DNA of 64,000 nt, taken from positions 434,001-498,000 of the forward strand of contig SNVD02011145.1 in the NCBI GenBank assembly GCA_013180625.2, in the 5' to 3' direction. Shown here piece after piece: positions 10,651 through 22,093 of this stretch. Made by a program: the position numbers and the translations under genes. The notes beneath the pieces are model-generated. The model saw only the letters and a program-made list of their open reading frames with translations. It ran no database searches and had not been told where the DNA came from. Every line of letters starts with the position of its first letter. The first letter of the stretch is position 1. Source of the DNA: Boswellia sacra. Its lineage: Eukaryota > Streptophyta > Magnoliopsida > Sapindales > Burseraceae.

Positions 10651-11832
10651 ATGATCCGGTAATTCAACTAACTTTTGACCTGAAAAATATCATTAATTTA
10701 GCCCATGTAATGTTGAAGTTGGATTCCCAGGACAACCAATCTGATGCCTTACGCAAGAAATGTCTTAAAATCTTTATACAAAAATAGGTTTCTTATCAAC
10801 AATGTCTTCCAACGCTTCATTTGGATCAAATTTTGTTAAAGTTATTTGCTATATTTAAGAGTTAAGAGTTTTGTGCTGCAAAATTTACTTTTCAATAATC
10901 AATTTTAGAGAAAAAGTTGTAAATATCCAATATAGTATCTTTCCACTAATTACAACCAGAAAAAAAGATAAAAATAATTTAGTTTCAATTTCTAAGAATC
11001 AAATACATGAGTAGTTTCCCTTTTAATGAAGAATCAAATAAAGATTTAATGAAATATTGTTATAAACAAGCATGATTTATTATTCTAAAGATATATTGCA
11101 CTAATTAGCTTACTTTTGTGGTGTCGCATAGATGAAATAAAACGTGGAAAAGGTGATTTGAACATTAAACAGGCAGATTTTAGAAGATAATATTAATAGC
11201 TGTCAATCTTTAAAAAGTGCCATGTTTTGATATTAAGAAAGGAATTAGAATTGTCATACGATTTAAGCTATACTAAGTTTTTTTTTGATGATTTTTGATA
11301 TATGAATTTTTCAATTAAATTATTTTCACTTTAATGGTTGTTTGAATTCTTTTCTTCAATTTTTTTATACTGTTGCATTTCTTAAATTTAAAAAATAATA
11401 TATATATATATATATATATATCAATACTTTTAATGGTTTTAACCTTAATCAATTATTTCTCTTTATATTATTGAATTCTCGAAACTCATATCAACAAAAT
11501 AATCAATAAAATATTTTTTAGTTTTAAGAGGAAAAAAATAGAAATTGAAGAGAGAGGAGGTTAGCTTAAGAGAGGTAGCATAAAGTTGGTGTTGTTAGAG
11601 AGAAAATAGGGAAAAGAGATGAGAGATAAATGAGATATATACATACATAAGGAGAAAATGAAAGTTTTTTTTAAGGCCTATTTACTCAATATTAATTATG
11701 CTATTTATTATATTTTATTACAATTTTATTTTTACTTATTTTCGAGATGGATTAAATGAGGTAGAAAGTGGGGGTTGAGTAGCAATGTCCATTAGCAAAT
11801 TTTTGCGGCATATTTATGCTCTTGAAGGGAGG
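10650..11832. other. Intergenic AT-rich sequence with a (TA)n run
   Basis: No gene was recognised. A (TA)n microsatellite occupies 11397-11421. Confidence 0.5.
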
Positions 11833-12380
11833 CAGGGGCAAAGCGAGGCCACCCAGTTTTGAGGGGGCCAATTTATAACTTCAAATTTTTTTTAATGAAC
11901 ACAAAAAAACCATAAAAGTTACCATTAAAAGAATAAAAAACATAATTAGGTATAATCACATGTAAAATATTTAAAAAATATAATGATATTTAAAAAAACA
12001 CTTATTTAGTCACATTCATATTAAAATATGTAATTTACGCATTTCCCCTTAATTATAATAACAAAATTTCAAAAAATAATAACAAAAATCAAATTAATAT
12101 CCATAATTGCTCTAATTATTAAAAGGAATAATTTTTTATTGAAATATTAATTTATTACTAGTATCAATATATCATAATGATATAGTAGAATGTGATTCTT
12201 AAAATACGTCCAGCAATCATTTATTTACACATTCTTTAAGTAATTGAAAAGAATTATAGACCAGAAATGAAATCATTTAATATTTTATTTAAGAATACAA
12301 TTTAATTCTTAAAAATAAATGCAAGCTCCCAAATTATAATTTCACTTAAAAGATAAGTTCAAATGAAAATTTTTCTAATT
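11833..12380. other. Possible decayed DNA-transposon end and AT-rich flank
   Basis: CAGGGGCAAAGCGAGGCCAC at 11833 followed by GAGGGGGCCAATTTATAA resembles the CAGGGGCGGAGC-type terminus often seen in plant elements. No partner terminus or TSD was found and no coding sequence is visible. Confidence 0.3.
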
Positions 12381-12385
12381 TCAAT

Positions 12386-13390
12386 AAGGGATGAGATATT
12401 TTAACTTAAAAATTTGACTTAAAATTGGACATTAATATCTAACCCCTTATTTAATTAGTTGAATATTTAGTATTTTGGTGAGATGGCATCTTAATTTAAC
12501 TGAAATATGAACTTTTAATTAAAAACCGGATGTAGCAGCCACCAAGAGTCCGATGTGGTAGTCACAATCGGGATTTCTTCTTTTTTTACGCGTTCAAAAA
12601 CTATTACAGAGGATACTCTCTTTGCAGCACACAATAGAGCAAAATGGAATTCCTTTCAGATTCAGAGTTAATATTAACCGCAGATGCAAGGACACAAAAA
12701 AGAACAAAGATATAATTAGAGAAGAGAGTGAAAAAAAAAGTGAGAGAAAGAGACGATACTACACCACTGATACTTCTCTTTTGGTTATCTTGTTCTTGCA
12801 AAATTGATATAATTTTTTATTAAAAATCGAAGACTTATTTGCTTTGCACAATACCCATTTTAATTAAATAACAGCCTAATATATCAAAAACCATTCCTTT
12901 CACAAACAAACCCACATTTCATATATGAGTAACAATAGTCTTTTTTTTTTTTTTCATTATCCTTCATGGTTTTGCCTCAATATATTTTTCTATTGCATCA
13001 TTTGAAACCTTTTCTTGGAGCTCCTAGAATGATTGGTCATCTTTGGGTTCTCATCTGCCATCCGATCTTTGTTGTTTCCCTTTATTGAAAATTGATCCTA
13101 GAAGAAATTTGAGCCAATATTAACATGTTGCTATCTGCTGCAAGTTTGTTGTTAAAGTCTAACTACATTGTACTGCGAATGCCTCTGCGATGGCTGTCAA
13201 ACAAACATGTTAAAGACAGAAGAAACCCTAATTGTGGTCGCTACATCAGATTTTTAATTAAAGATCATATTTTAGTTAAATTAAGATGCCTCCTTAGCAA
13301 AATCCTAGCCATTAGATCTAGTTAATAAATGGTTAGATATTGATGTTTAGTTTTAAGTCAAACTTTTAAGTTAAAATATCACATCCCTTT
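12386..13390. mobile_element. Fold-back-type element with long terminal inverted repeats (about 235 bp)
   Basis: The left arm, 12386 to about 12622 (AAGGGATGAGATATTTTAAC, TTTGACTTAAAA, ATATCTAACC, GATGTAGCAGCCAC, TTTCTTC), is matched in reverse complement by the right arm, about 13155 to 13390 (AAGGGATGTGATATTTTAAC and so on). Identity is roughly 75-80% by eye. The left arm holds a small extra duplication (CCGGATGTAGCAGCCACC then CCGATGTGGTAGTCAC). The spacer of about 530 bp has no recognisable protein; the 61-65 codon frames in it are low-complexity. No clear TSD was found. Long-TIR elements without a transposase are usually Mutator-like or fold-back elements, but I cannot assign the superfamily. 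Confidence 0.7.
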
Positions 13391-13514
13391 AAGGGATAAT
13401 AATATTTAAAGATGATAATATTTTAACCTTTCTTTTATGTTGATGATACAAAAATCGGCAATTTGAAGTGGCCAATTAGTTAGTGTAATTTTGAGGAGAA
13501 AACAATAAGAGAAT

Positions 13515-13739
13515 TTTAACTATAGGAAGGGATATTTTAAAACAAATTTTGACACAAGTTTCCAGCCATTGTTCTCGCAAAATCTAATGGTTGAGATTAA
13601 AATTCAAAAAGCTACATTTAATATTATCAACTCATCAATCATCTCAATTACTGGTTTTATGAATCAATTGCTATAAATTTGTGTCAAGCTAGTTTTATGT
13701 TAAAAAAATTGTGTCTAAAGATCCCTTCCCTTTAACTAT
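13515..13739. mobile_element. Mutator-type MITE with 9-bp target duplication
   Basis: The element at 13524-13730 (207 bp) starts AGGAAGGGATATTTTAAAAC and ends with the inverted match of GGGAAGGGATCTTTAGACAC. It is flanked by identical 9-mers TTTAACTAT at 13515-13523 and 13731-13739. A 9-bp TSD is characteristic of Mutator-like elements. It has no coding capacity. Confidence 0.75.
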
Positions 13740-14049
13740 TTAATATTTAGTGGAACTTTTTTTATAGTTGATGGTGCCAAATTTATAGTAGAAAGTTCTG
13801 TAAGGTGAGATTTGGTGAAGGAAGAAATCAAAATAGAAAAAGGAAAAGATAAACTAATACTCAAATGGGAAATATAAAAATAAATTAGTGTTATAATAGG
13901 AAAGAAAAAAAAATATATTTAAATATAAAAAGTAGAATTAAATTATTATTTTAAATAAAAAAGAAAATATGCATTAGAACCTTAGCAAGATCTAACATTG
14001 CTTGTCAACTTGAAGAGATGACTAGATATTATTTATGAAAGAGGCTAAC
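13740..14049. other. Intergenic sequence, possibly original 3' flank of the dehydrogenase pseudogene
   Basis: No gene or repeat was recognised. Its right end was contiguous with 17277 and beyond before the copia derivative inserted. Confidence 0.4.
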
Positions 14050-14054
14050 CTCAC

Positions 14055-14773
14055 TGTTATGAATTTCAGGCTTTTCGCGAAAGCATTCAATCCAAGATAT
14101 TGACAAATTACGATAAAATCACAAGCAAGCAATCAAACAAAAAAATAAAAAAGATAGGAACACCAGATTTTATAGTGGTTTGGTTAATCAAGCTTTCATC
14201 CACTCTGGAAATCTCAACAGCAGCTTTATTCCAATCAATAATAAAAGAAATATATCTCAACAATAATAACAAGGATTTAACCTTACAGCTTCCCTATGCA
14301 TATTGACAAGATAACACCAATCTTCGATAAATGCCTCCAAGACTAGAGAAAAACTTCTACAGGTACTCGATCTATACTCACGATTTACAACCCCAAACCG
14401 CAGCTTCTAAGATTACCCAAAACTTTGATGTCCTTGTCGACTCCTAAGGCTCTTAAAACGTTTAACCAGTCTTCTCTCCCACAAAACTCGCTGTGTGTTA
14501 TGTGCTATTTTTCTCCACTCATCATAGGCTTTATATAGGGTCAAAAGTCTTGTTCCTAGTCTAGCAATGATTCCTAGACTAAAAGTACAACTAAAACGCT
14601 TCCTATTTCAGTTTCCTTGTCCAACTATGAGTCACCTAGATTATCCTAATTAAAACAAGTTACAATCAAACTCAACTTTCTAGTTTGATACAAATTTCAA
14701 TTTGTTTTAATTCTAATCTAGAAACAAAACCTTTATTGCGTAATATTCTAACAAGACAAAAACACACATAACA
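14055..14773 (-). repeat. 3' LTR of the copia derivative
   Basis: On the plus strand it reads TGTTATGAATTTCAGGC to ACACACATAACA. It is homologous over its full length to 16549-17271, with scattered substitutions and small indels that indicate an old insertion. Confidence 0.9.
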
Positions 14774-14865
14774 ATTCTCCACCCTGTTTTTGTCTTCAAA
14801 CATTGTTGATTCCACATTGCAAAAGGATTCCAGTTCACCACATCGTGTAGGCATCCAACTGCTTT

Positions 14866-15100
14866 GACGTAGGAGCGCCATCTCTCTGCCTGAAGCGTCT
14901 CTAATTCACGAATGTTGCATAGGCGAGCAACCTTTGCTCTACAGGAGCGCCAAGATTCTGCCAAACGTGCTTAAGAGTGCAATTGATCTGGTGCAGGAGC
15001 GCAAGACTGACGTAGGAGCGTTGCACACATTGCGTGGGAGTGCCAACTTCTTAATAGACTTGCGCAGGAGTGCAATTTATCTTGCACGGGTGCACAACTG
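14866..15100. repeat. Decayed minisatellite GCAGGAGYGC
   Basis: About seven copies of a core related to G(C/T)(A/G)GGAG(C/T)GCCA, at about 14869, 14942, 14992, 15014, 15037, 15066 and 15087, are spaced irregularly at 20-70 bp. They lie in the untranslated part between the gag/protease remnant and the 3' LTR, where pol should have been. Confidence 0.55.
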
Positions 15101-15262
15101 CTTCAGATTTGATTCTGAACTTTCCTTCTTCGTTTCGGCTACTAATCTCCACTAGCCCTTTAGGGCATCAAGTATATTTGGTTTGAATCAAGTCCAAGCA
15201 ATGCTTGAACTTACTAACTATCCTACAAACCAACCTAACACCTTTTCCACATGCCTTTTTTG

Positions 15263-16465
15263 TCATGCTTCATCTATTGCACTAGTATTAGGGCCACAAA
15301 TTGATTTATTCGCTAAAGGCTTCACCTTAAGCCCAAAATGCTCTCTCTCATTACTAGCACCAGATGCTTCTTCACTCTCAATGAAAGTGTACAAACCATT
15401 ATTAAGTTTGCCCTTCATAACAATCACCACATCCTTAACGATTTCCATATTCCCAATCTTGACTACACATCCTAGATTATCAAGCACACCAAGAGATATC
15501 AAGTTCTTCCTCAATTCATGGACATACCTCACGTTATTGAGAACATGATCACAGCCATCGAACACCTTGAATTTGCTTGAGCCAACCCCAACTATCTTGC
15601 AAGCTTGGTTGTTACCAAGGATAACAGTTTCCTCCACCTTATCGTTCAAGGATTGAAACCATTCTTTATGTGAACACATGTGGAATGAACTACCAGAGCC
15701 AAGAATCCATTCCTTTTGGTCTTCCATTACTGAATGCACCAAAACTTCACCGGATTCATATCCTCCAAAAGCCGCATCTCCATGCTTTAACTTTTTAACT
15801 CCTTGATGCTTTAATCTTTTCGAACAATCTTTTCGAAGATGTCCCAAGTTCTTATAGTGAAAACACCTGAACCTAGATTTGTCAAGCTTCTTTGATGACG
15901 ATCGATTCCTCCCTTTGTTACTTTTGATAGTTAGTGCTTCATTACTGCCCCCATTACTCAATACTTTCCCTCAGCCTTTAATTCCATCTCTTTAGACTAA
16001 TCACAGGTTCCGATTCTTCTATGGCTAAAGATTCACAATCATACCTTAAGGTATCTTTCAGTTGACTGTATGCTAGCGGTAACGAGTTTAGCAAGATGAC
16101 AACTTGATCTTCCTCATTGATCCTTTTTCCAATATTCTCTAGATCAATGATTATTTTATTAAAATCATCAATATTCTCATCAATGCTTATTTCTTCTTGC
16201 ATCCTGAATCCAAACAGCTTCATCTTCAAATATATTCAGTTTGTTAGGGATTTCGTCATGTATAGACTCTCTAACTTCAACCAAATCCCACTGCAATTAT
16301 CTCATTCAAAACCTGTCTCAACACATTATCACTTAGATGCAAGACATTGGTACTATAGGCTATCTCTAACATCTCTTGTTTCTTTTCTTCAATCAACATA
16401 TCCGGTAGTTTACTCTCTCCACCCAAGGCATGAGCCACCTTTTGTTGAACCAGAAAGGCTCTCAT
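15263..16465 (-). pseudogene. Copia gag-protease remnant
   Basis: Three consecutive minus-strand segments (16465-16277, 16229-15978, 15961-15263), separated by stops or frameshifts, give copia gag (KVAHALGGESKLPDML, ENIDDFNKIIIDLENIGK, VILLNSLPLAYSQLKDTL). A knuckle CFHYKNLGHLRKDC follows, in which the second Cys of CX2CX4HX4C is Tyr. The protease site reads WILGSGSSFHMC, so the catalytic Asp of DSG is Gly. GAG-pre-integrase follows (GLYTFIESEEASGASNE), and the frame ends in SAIDEA without integrase. Two key residues are lost, so the product would be inactive. Confidence 0.82.
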
Positions 16466-16548
16466 CCTTCTACGCTATAAATTGAAGTCACCCATGCCGT
16501 TAAACCATCCCATCTCGAATTGTAGAACCAAAAGATCTGATACCAATT

Positions 16549-17271
16549 TGTTATGAATTTTGGGCTTGCTGCAGAAGCATTCAATCCAAGATATTGACAA
16601 AATTATGATTAAACCACAAGCAAGAAATCAAACAAAAAAATAAAGAAGATAGGAATATCAGATTTATAGTGGTTCGACCAATCAAGCCTATATCTACTTT
16701 GGAGATCTCAGTAGCAACTTTGTTCCAATAAAAAATAAAGGAGAAATAGAAAAATATCAACAACAATAACAAGGATTTAACCTTATAGCCTCCCTATGTA
16801 TATCGACAAGATAACACCAATCTTTGATATATGCCTCCAAGGAGAGACTAGAGAAGAACTCCTACGGGTACTCGATCTATACTCACGATTTACAACGCCA
16901 AACCATAGCTTCCAAGATCACCCAAAACTTTGATGTCCTTGCCGACTCCCAAGGCTCCTAAAATGGTTATCTCCCACACAACTCACTGTGTATTGTGTGC
17001 TCTTTTTCTCCACTCATTATACAAGGCTTTATATAGGGTCAAGAGCCTTGTTTCTAGTTTAGCCATGATTCCTAGATTAGAAGTACAAATAAAACTCTTC
17101 TTATTTCAGTTTCCTTATCCAACTATGAGTCACCTAGATTATCCTAATTAAAACAAGTTACAGTCAAACTCAACTTCCTAGTTTGATACAAATTTCAATT
17201 TGTTTTAATTCTAATCTAGAAACAAATCCTCTATTGCCTAATATTCTAACAAGACAAAAACACACATGGCA
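16549..17271 (-). repeat. 5' LTR of the copia derivative
   Basis: On the minus strand the LTR runs TGCCATGTGTGTTTTTGTC to AAATTCATAACA and is followed by AAT and the primer-binding site. The start TGCC differs from TGTT in the other LTR. Confidence 0.9.
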
Positions 17272-17302
17272 CTCACAAATAGGTCAACATTTTGTAATCA
17301 AA

Positions 17303-18894
17303 TTAAAATGGGGTCTCTTCCTTCTTGATGAAAAAGAGATTAGAAGGACCATCTTTGGGGAGCAATGCTAACCTCATAGTGCTTTCTGCACCTTCACCTA
17401 TTGTTAAGATGCCTTCATCGAAGTTTATATATGTTTTGACATAGCCAGGGTAGACATAATTGATGAGGAAACTCTGGTACTTGTTTGCCAAAATCCTTTT
17501 GTAGGAATTCAATGCAGCTTTCGAAAGTATATAGGCAGGAAAAATGGGAGATCAACTTTCATCATTATTCCCTAATGAACCCTCTTTGTAATCTTTCAAA
17601 AACTCTATCAATAACTCATCTATTTTCTCTTCAGTTAGATTCTCAGAATAAGTCAAGACTCCCTTAGCCCACCCATCTGGCATACTCTAAAGCAAAATGA
17701 AAAGAAATTAACATCATGCATTTTCAGAATTTTCAAGTTTTTGTTGTATGTATCAAGTAAATTTTCATCATCTTAACAGATTGCAAATAATAGTTTTGTA
17801 AGCAATTAGTTACTTTTAGCATCTTGCATAGGAGGAAACGTTAACAATCTTTGGTGATTCAGACAAACTGGAGGAGGGGAATAAGTGCTTCATAAGTTCT
17901 TTTAGCACATAGTAGTTTGTTTCCAAGCATTCTTTAGATAACTCATAAGTTTCAATGACCATCTTGGCCCAATCGAGTTGCCCACTTCCTTTTAATCTTA
18001 ACTGTGTTCATTAATGACCAAGTAATAATTGGTTAATTATATATGAGCAATGCTACATTTAAAATTCACTTACAACCAATTCTCCTTATAACCTATTTTG
18101 GTAAAAATTCATTGAAGATGAAAAAAAACAAAAATAAATAAGGGAAAATACTTTTATAATAGGATTTTATCAACTTAAATTGTAGGATGAGCTGGTTGTA
18201 AGTGGCTTATATGTATAGTATTATTCATTATATATATATATATACACACACGCACACATACATACATACATACGTGCATTCTCCCTTATAATAAGTTCAA
18301 ATTATAAAATGTCTTTAGTTTGTAGTAGACATAATATATATACTACAAACTAGCCTCGAGAGAGCCTAAAGCTTTTATAGCATCAAAATCCAACTTGTTT
18401 CCTCTAACCATTGCATTGTTTACCTGCGTAGAGCAGGAAAAAAAATTAATGAAGTAGAAATATTGGACCATTCAAGTCTTTTGGAGCTATATAAAGTATT
18501 TTTTTTCTATTAGATAAATGAAATAATAATAATTGGATTATACCAAGATGTCAAGTTTTCCAAATTTGGTTTTGATGAAATCTGCAATAGTAGTAATACT
18601 AGTAGGGTCAATCACATCAAGGAGATGAAAGACAACATTATCAGGGAGGCCAAATTCTTTGAGTTTTTCAATAGCTTCAAGTCCTCGCTTCTCATCTCTA
18701 GCAAGTAGCAGCACTGTAATCCCTTGTACAACCAACTGCTTTGTTAATCCAAATCCAATCCCTTTATTTGCCCTGGTTACAAACCACATACTTGAGACAA
18801 TTGACAAAAATTGAAGTGTTAAATGATGTTTGATATTTTTATTCATGCATGTATATAGCTTGAAATAGAATTACCTATTTGTTGCTTCACCCAT
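17303..18894 (-). pseudogene. Short-chain dehydrogenase/reductase, neomenthol dehydrogenase/salutaridine reductase-like, five exons, broken
   Basis: Exons on the minus strand are 18894-18875 (MGEATN), 18790-18544, 18423 to about 18349, 18001-17814 and 17686-17303, with GT-AG boundaries (AG|GTAATT, TTG|GTATAA, AAAA|GTAACT; acceptors CTCAAG, ACGCAG, ACACAG, TTTTAG). The cofactor motif TGxxxGIG reads TRANKGIGFG, so the first Gly is Arg. NNAG reads NNAM. The strand IVNVSS and the catalytic YxxxK (YILSKAALNSY) are kept, followed by VYPGYVKTYINF and LALLPKDGPSNLFF. In-frame stops follow SSYARC near 17818 and NNDES near 17548. The changed glycine motif plus two stops argue for a pseudogene. The copia derivative inserted about 30 bp past the stop codon. 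Confidence 0.8.
18229..18274. repeat. (TA)n(CA)n(CATA)n compound microsatellite
   Basis: TATATATATATATA, then ACACACACGCACACA, then CATACATACATACATA, lying in the intron between the third and fourth exons of the dehydrogenase pseudogene. Confidence 0.9.
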
Positions 18895-18985
18895 CAATTA
18901 ATAGTTCCTGAAACTTAACTGAGAAACTAAAATGGGAAGTGATGTGAAAAAAAGCTATTGCTACATAAAAGGACTAAGCTGTAAC

Positions 18986-18998
18986 TTGTTTATATATG
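18986..18998 (-). promoter_or_regulatory. TATA box of the dehydrogenase pseudogene
   Basis: The minus strand reads ACATATATAAACAAG, about 95 bp upstream of the ATG at 18894. Position and sequence suit a plant core promoter. Confidence 0.5.
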
Positions 18999-18999
18999 T

Positions 19000-20180
19000 A
19001 GAACTTAGAAAAGGACCTTTGATAGAAATTTTTAAATCAACTCCTAACTTCGATCTCCCAGGCCTATAGGTGTCTCACCTTCGAGAATTAGACTTCACAG
19101 TATGCATAATTGTTTGAACACTAATTACAATCTTTAAAAAAAAAGAGACAAAGTACCATCATCAGAGAAGCCATATTTAAAAATGATGGATTAAAAATTG
19201 TAATAAGTTGAGAACATCATTGAGAAGTATGAAAATCATTGTGTTAAAAGTGTCACTACCTATGCTAGTGCTACTGTTTTTTGACATAACAAAGGAAAGA
19301 TTAAATTGAACCCCTAAAAGAATTGGAAATAAAAGTTCTCATCCCGCTGAATCAAAAACTAACATTGACCCCCTACAGCTTAATGCCTATAGGGTAAAAA
19401 AGTCTTTTTCTCCAAAGCTTGGGTTTTGAAATATACATATCTCTTTCTTAGATTTAAGAACAAAATTAATGTAACATATTCAATGGACGATGGACATGTA
19501 TGTTCTTGACTCAAATGATGGAAAAGAAATATTTTCCCTAATTTTTTTAATCAAAACCCATCTGAAATTTTTCAGTAGTTTCATCTGCAAACAACACTCT
19601 TCTCAAGATTATACTTATAATTTCTTTTCTCAAATTACATATATAAAAAATTCATCTCCCTAACTCCACTAGAAAATTTCACTCAACTTAGCCCTAAACC
19701 ACTTAAGTGAGAGTAAGTGAGAGAGGAGATGAGACAGTTGGCAAAAAGGAAGGATTAAAAGGAAAAGGAGAAAGGAGAGAAGATAGAGAAGCTGGGAAAC
19801 AAAAAGAAAGTAGAAAGAAAGGAGAAAAAGAAATGAGAGATAGGGAAAAGGGTTTGGTATAGGAGTATTCATTTCATTTTGTAAATGGATAATATTAAAC
19901 GTATAACAAAATCCTACAACTAACTGAGTTAGCAAAGTTTTACTGGACATATAACTTTCTTTTTTTCTTTTTTTGTTTTTTCTCCTCCAATAAATTTTTA
20001 TCAACTTAGGTTGTAAGTAGTTGGTTGTAAAATTTGGTTGTAAGTATAGCATTGCCCTTATAATTTGACACTGCATCAAACGACAACTCTTCAATGACTG
20101 TAGTTAAGTTTTGGGGAGTTAATGTTATCATTATTCTTGCCATAAATCTATACATTTTTAGTTTCTTACCAGCCTCCACC
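19000..20180. other. Intergenic, no gene seen
   Basis: It includes a GA/CT-rich stretch near 19690-19850 that creates an open but low-complexity minus-strand frame (19669-20094), which I do not accept as a gene. Confidence 0.5.
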
Positions 20181-20183
20181 TTG

Positions 20184-20428
20184 TTTTGATATAAAGTCGA
20201 ATTTATAATGAAATGTTATTGAAAATTCTATAATGCCTTATCATCGTTTGCACTGACACCCCCCCTCGTTTTTTATAATGAGAAGTTATAGACAATTCTG
20301 TAATCCTTATCATCATTTCCACTAACAAACCCCAACCTCGTTTTTATATAAAGTCAAATTTATAATGAAAAGTTATTGACAATTATGTAATTCCTTATCA
20401 TCATTTCCACTAACATCCAAACTCATTT
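20184..20428. repeat. Tandem repeat, three diverged units of 70-88 bp
   Basis: Units start near 20184, 20271 and 20341. Each contains TATAATGARAAGTTATTGAC, then AATTCTGTAAT.CCTTATCATC and ATTTCCACTAAC. The middle unit lacks the first 15-20 bp. Confidence 0.7.
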
Positions 20429-20446
20429 CTTGTTTTAAAATTATAT

Positions 20447-21041
20447 AATGGATGTCCGCTATATCGGGCTTCTTTAAGTAAGGCTTATTAAAGTAGATAT
20501 TTTAGAAGTAAAGCTTATAGAAAAAGAGCTTATATTAATAAGCTGGTGATTATTTGATTGTCAATTAAAAAGGTTCTTTTAAATCAATAGATGGTTTGGT
20601 TATATATAATAAAAAATTACCTTCTAATGACAAAATTACTACAAGGGTATACAAATGTATGAAAAAATAATTTATTGACATACCAAAAACAAAAAACTTA
20701 TAGTTAAAGGGAAGTCCAACACAATTTGATGAGTTAATTCACGTTCAATTTTTTTTTTTTTGATAGAGTGGCTATAGTTGATGCTTTTACTTTAGGTTTG
20801 ATTAAATAAAAGGACATGATGGAATTTCAAGAATAATATGAGAATATTTAAGATATTTTATAATATTTTAAAAAAGCTCGAAAAAAGCTTTTTCCAAAAG
20901 CTTTAATTTTGGGCTTCTCTTAAGAGACGTAAAACTACTTCTTAGGTAGCAACCAAACGACACAAAAATTTTATAAAAGAGCTTTTGGTAATAAAAAAGC
21001 TCTTTTGGCTAATAGAGAAGCCTAACCAAACGCGCTCTACG
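20447..21041. mobile_element. MITE-like region (GGCTTCT ends)
   Basis: The right end reads, on the minus strand, GAGCGCGTTTGGTTAGGCTT, a signature of abundant plant MITE ends. The left end has GGGCTTCTTTAAGTAAGGCT. Internal AAAAAGCTCTTTTGG and AAAAGCTTTTTCCAAAAGC are self-complementary. Exact ends and TSD are not resolved, and two elements may overlap. Confidence 0.35.
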
Positions 21042-21674
21042 TGTCAAAGTAAGAAAGTAAGACAAATTAATTGATTGCTCGAATCCTAATTTCTTATGGC
21101 TTATTTGAAGGCGAAGGTTACTGGCTATTTTGGGAGGTCGATGCACTTTTAGTTCAAACTTTGGCAACTTTTGTTGGTTAAGGATTTGGCAACTTATCAT
21201 TTAATGTAATGGGGAGTTAGAGCAATATAGCCTAAGGTTTATGGCAGTTTACTACTTCTAAAACCAAATGTAATTGTAAGATGGATTGTGCATGAGCCAA
21301 ATACAACATATGGTTTCTACTTTCCTCTGTCTTGCTTATGCTTTTAGTTTTATGCTTCCACTATGCTTATTTCAATTGATATTATTTTACTTAAATTGTG
21401 TTACACGTTTTCAGCATGGTTGCTGAATAACGATAGCTGATATGTATGCTATTTTTATCATATTGTTTAATTTTATTTGTTATGTTATTTATTATTTGAT
21501 AAGACTATCCTTATATGTATGCTTTATGATTGCCACTATGTTGGATCTTCCACATTAGAAAATAAGGTTAGATCTAGATATTATTTACTTATTGTTATTT
21601 ATTTGTTATACTAATCAGTCTAACTTAGTATCACTGATTATTTACTTTATATTGCTATTGTTGATTATATTTCA

Positions 21675-22030
21675 TGTTATGACCACATGAAATCTAGCCT
21701 TAATTAACCCAATACATAATAAGCCCAATACTAAAACCTATTATCTAGGCCCGTTGTCTGGTTCACATAATGACACCTTATGATGCCTATATAAACTCTC
21801 TTGACCTCTATTCAAGGTATTAACATTCTATACACATTTCTATAAACTCTCTTTGTAGATTCTTTACTCTTTAAAGCTTCTCCCTATAGAAAGCTCACTT
21901 AGAGAATTTCAGTACGTCAAAAACTACCTTCAGTATCAGAGGGTTCTCGTTGGTGCCACTATGCCTTTGACTGTTTTCTCTATTTTCAGGATCTTGACTT
22001 AACAGTTAGCTCAAAAATTATGCATCAGCA
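21675..22030 (+). repeat. TAT-type element 5' LTR
   Basis: It starts TGTTATGACCACATG and includes a core promoter CCTATATAAACTC near 21787. It ends CATCAGCA, directly upstream of the primer-binding site. It pairs with 59102-59436. Confidence 0.8.
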
Positions 22031-22031
22031 G

Positions 22032-22050
22032 TTGGTGCCATCTGTGGGAA
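22032..22050 (+). other. Primer-binding site of the TAT-type element
   Basis: TTGGTGCCATCTGTGGGAA follows the LTR with a 1-bp gap. The TTGGCGCCRTCTGTGGGAA form is typical of plant TAT/Ogre/Retand-type gypsy elements. Confidence 0.75.
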
Positions 22051-22093
22051 TAATGATCTAAACCTACTTTGTCATTACTCCTATTCATACTTA

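Larger units (their letters stand above)
14055..17271 (-). mobile_element. Non-autonomous Ty1/copia derivative, complete with LTRs and TSD
   Basis: Two LTRs of 719 bp (14055-14773) and 723 bp (16549-17271) in direct orientation enclose 1.8 kb. The 5-bp target duplication CTCAC is at 14050-14054 and 17272-17276. The minus-strand primer-binding site TGGTATCAGATC (16545-16534) follows the 5' LTR with a 3-bp gap, as expected for initiator-Met tRNA priming. A purine-rich tract GGGTGGAGAAT ends at 14774. Inside are only gag, a damaged protease and the start of GAG-pre-integrase; integrase, RT and RNase H are absent. The element is a deletion derivative that would have depended on a relative's enzymes. 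Confidence 0.92.

Noticed and set aside
14100..14306. Plus-strand open frame in 14100-14306 and its counterpart near 16600
   Set aside because: Both lie within the two LTRs of the minus-strand copia derivative and have no conserved protein content.
19669..20094. 141-codon minus-strand frame rich in Leu/Ser/Phe
   Set aside because: Produced by a GA/CT-rich low-complexity stretch, with no domain, promoter or homologous copy seen.
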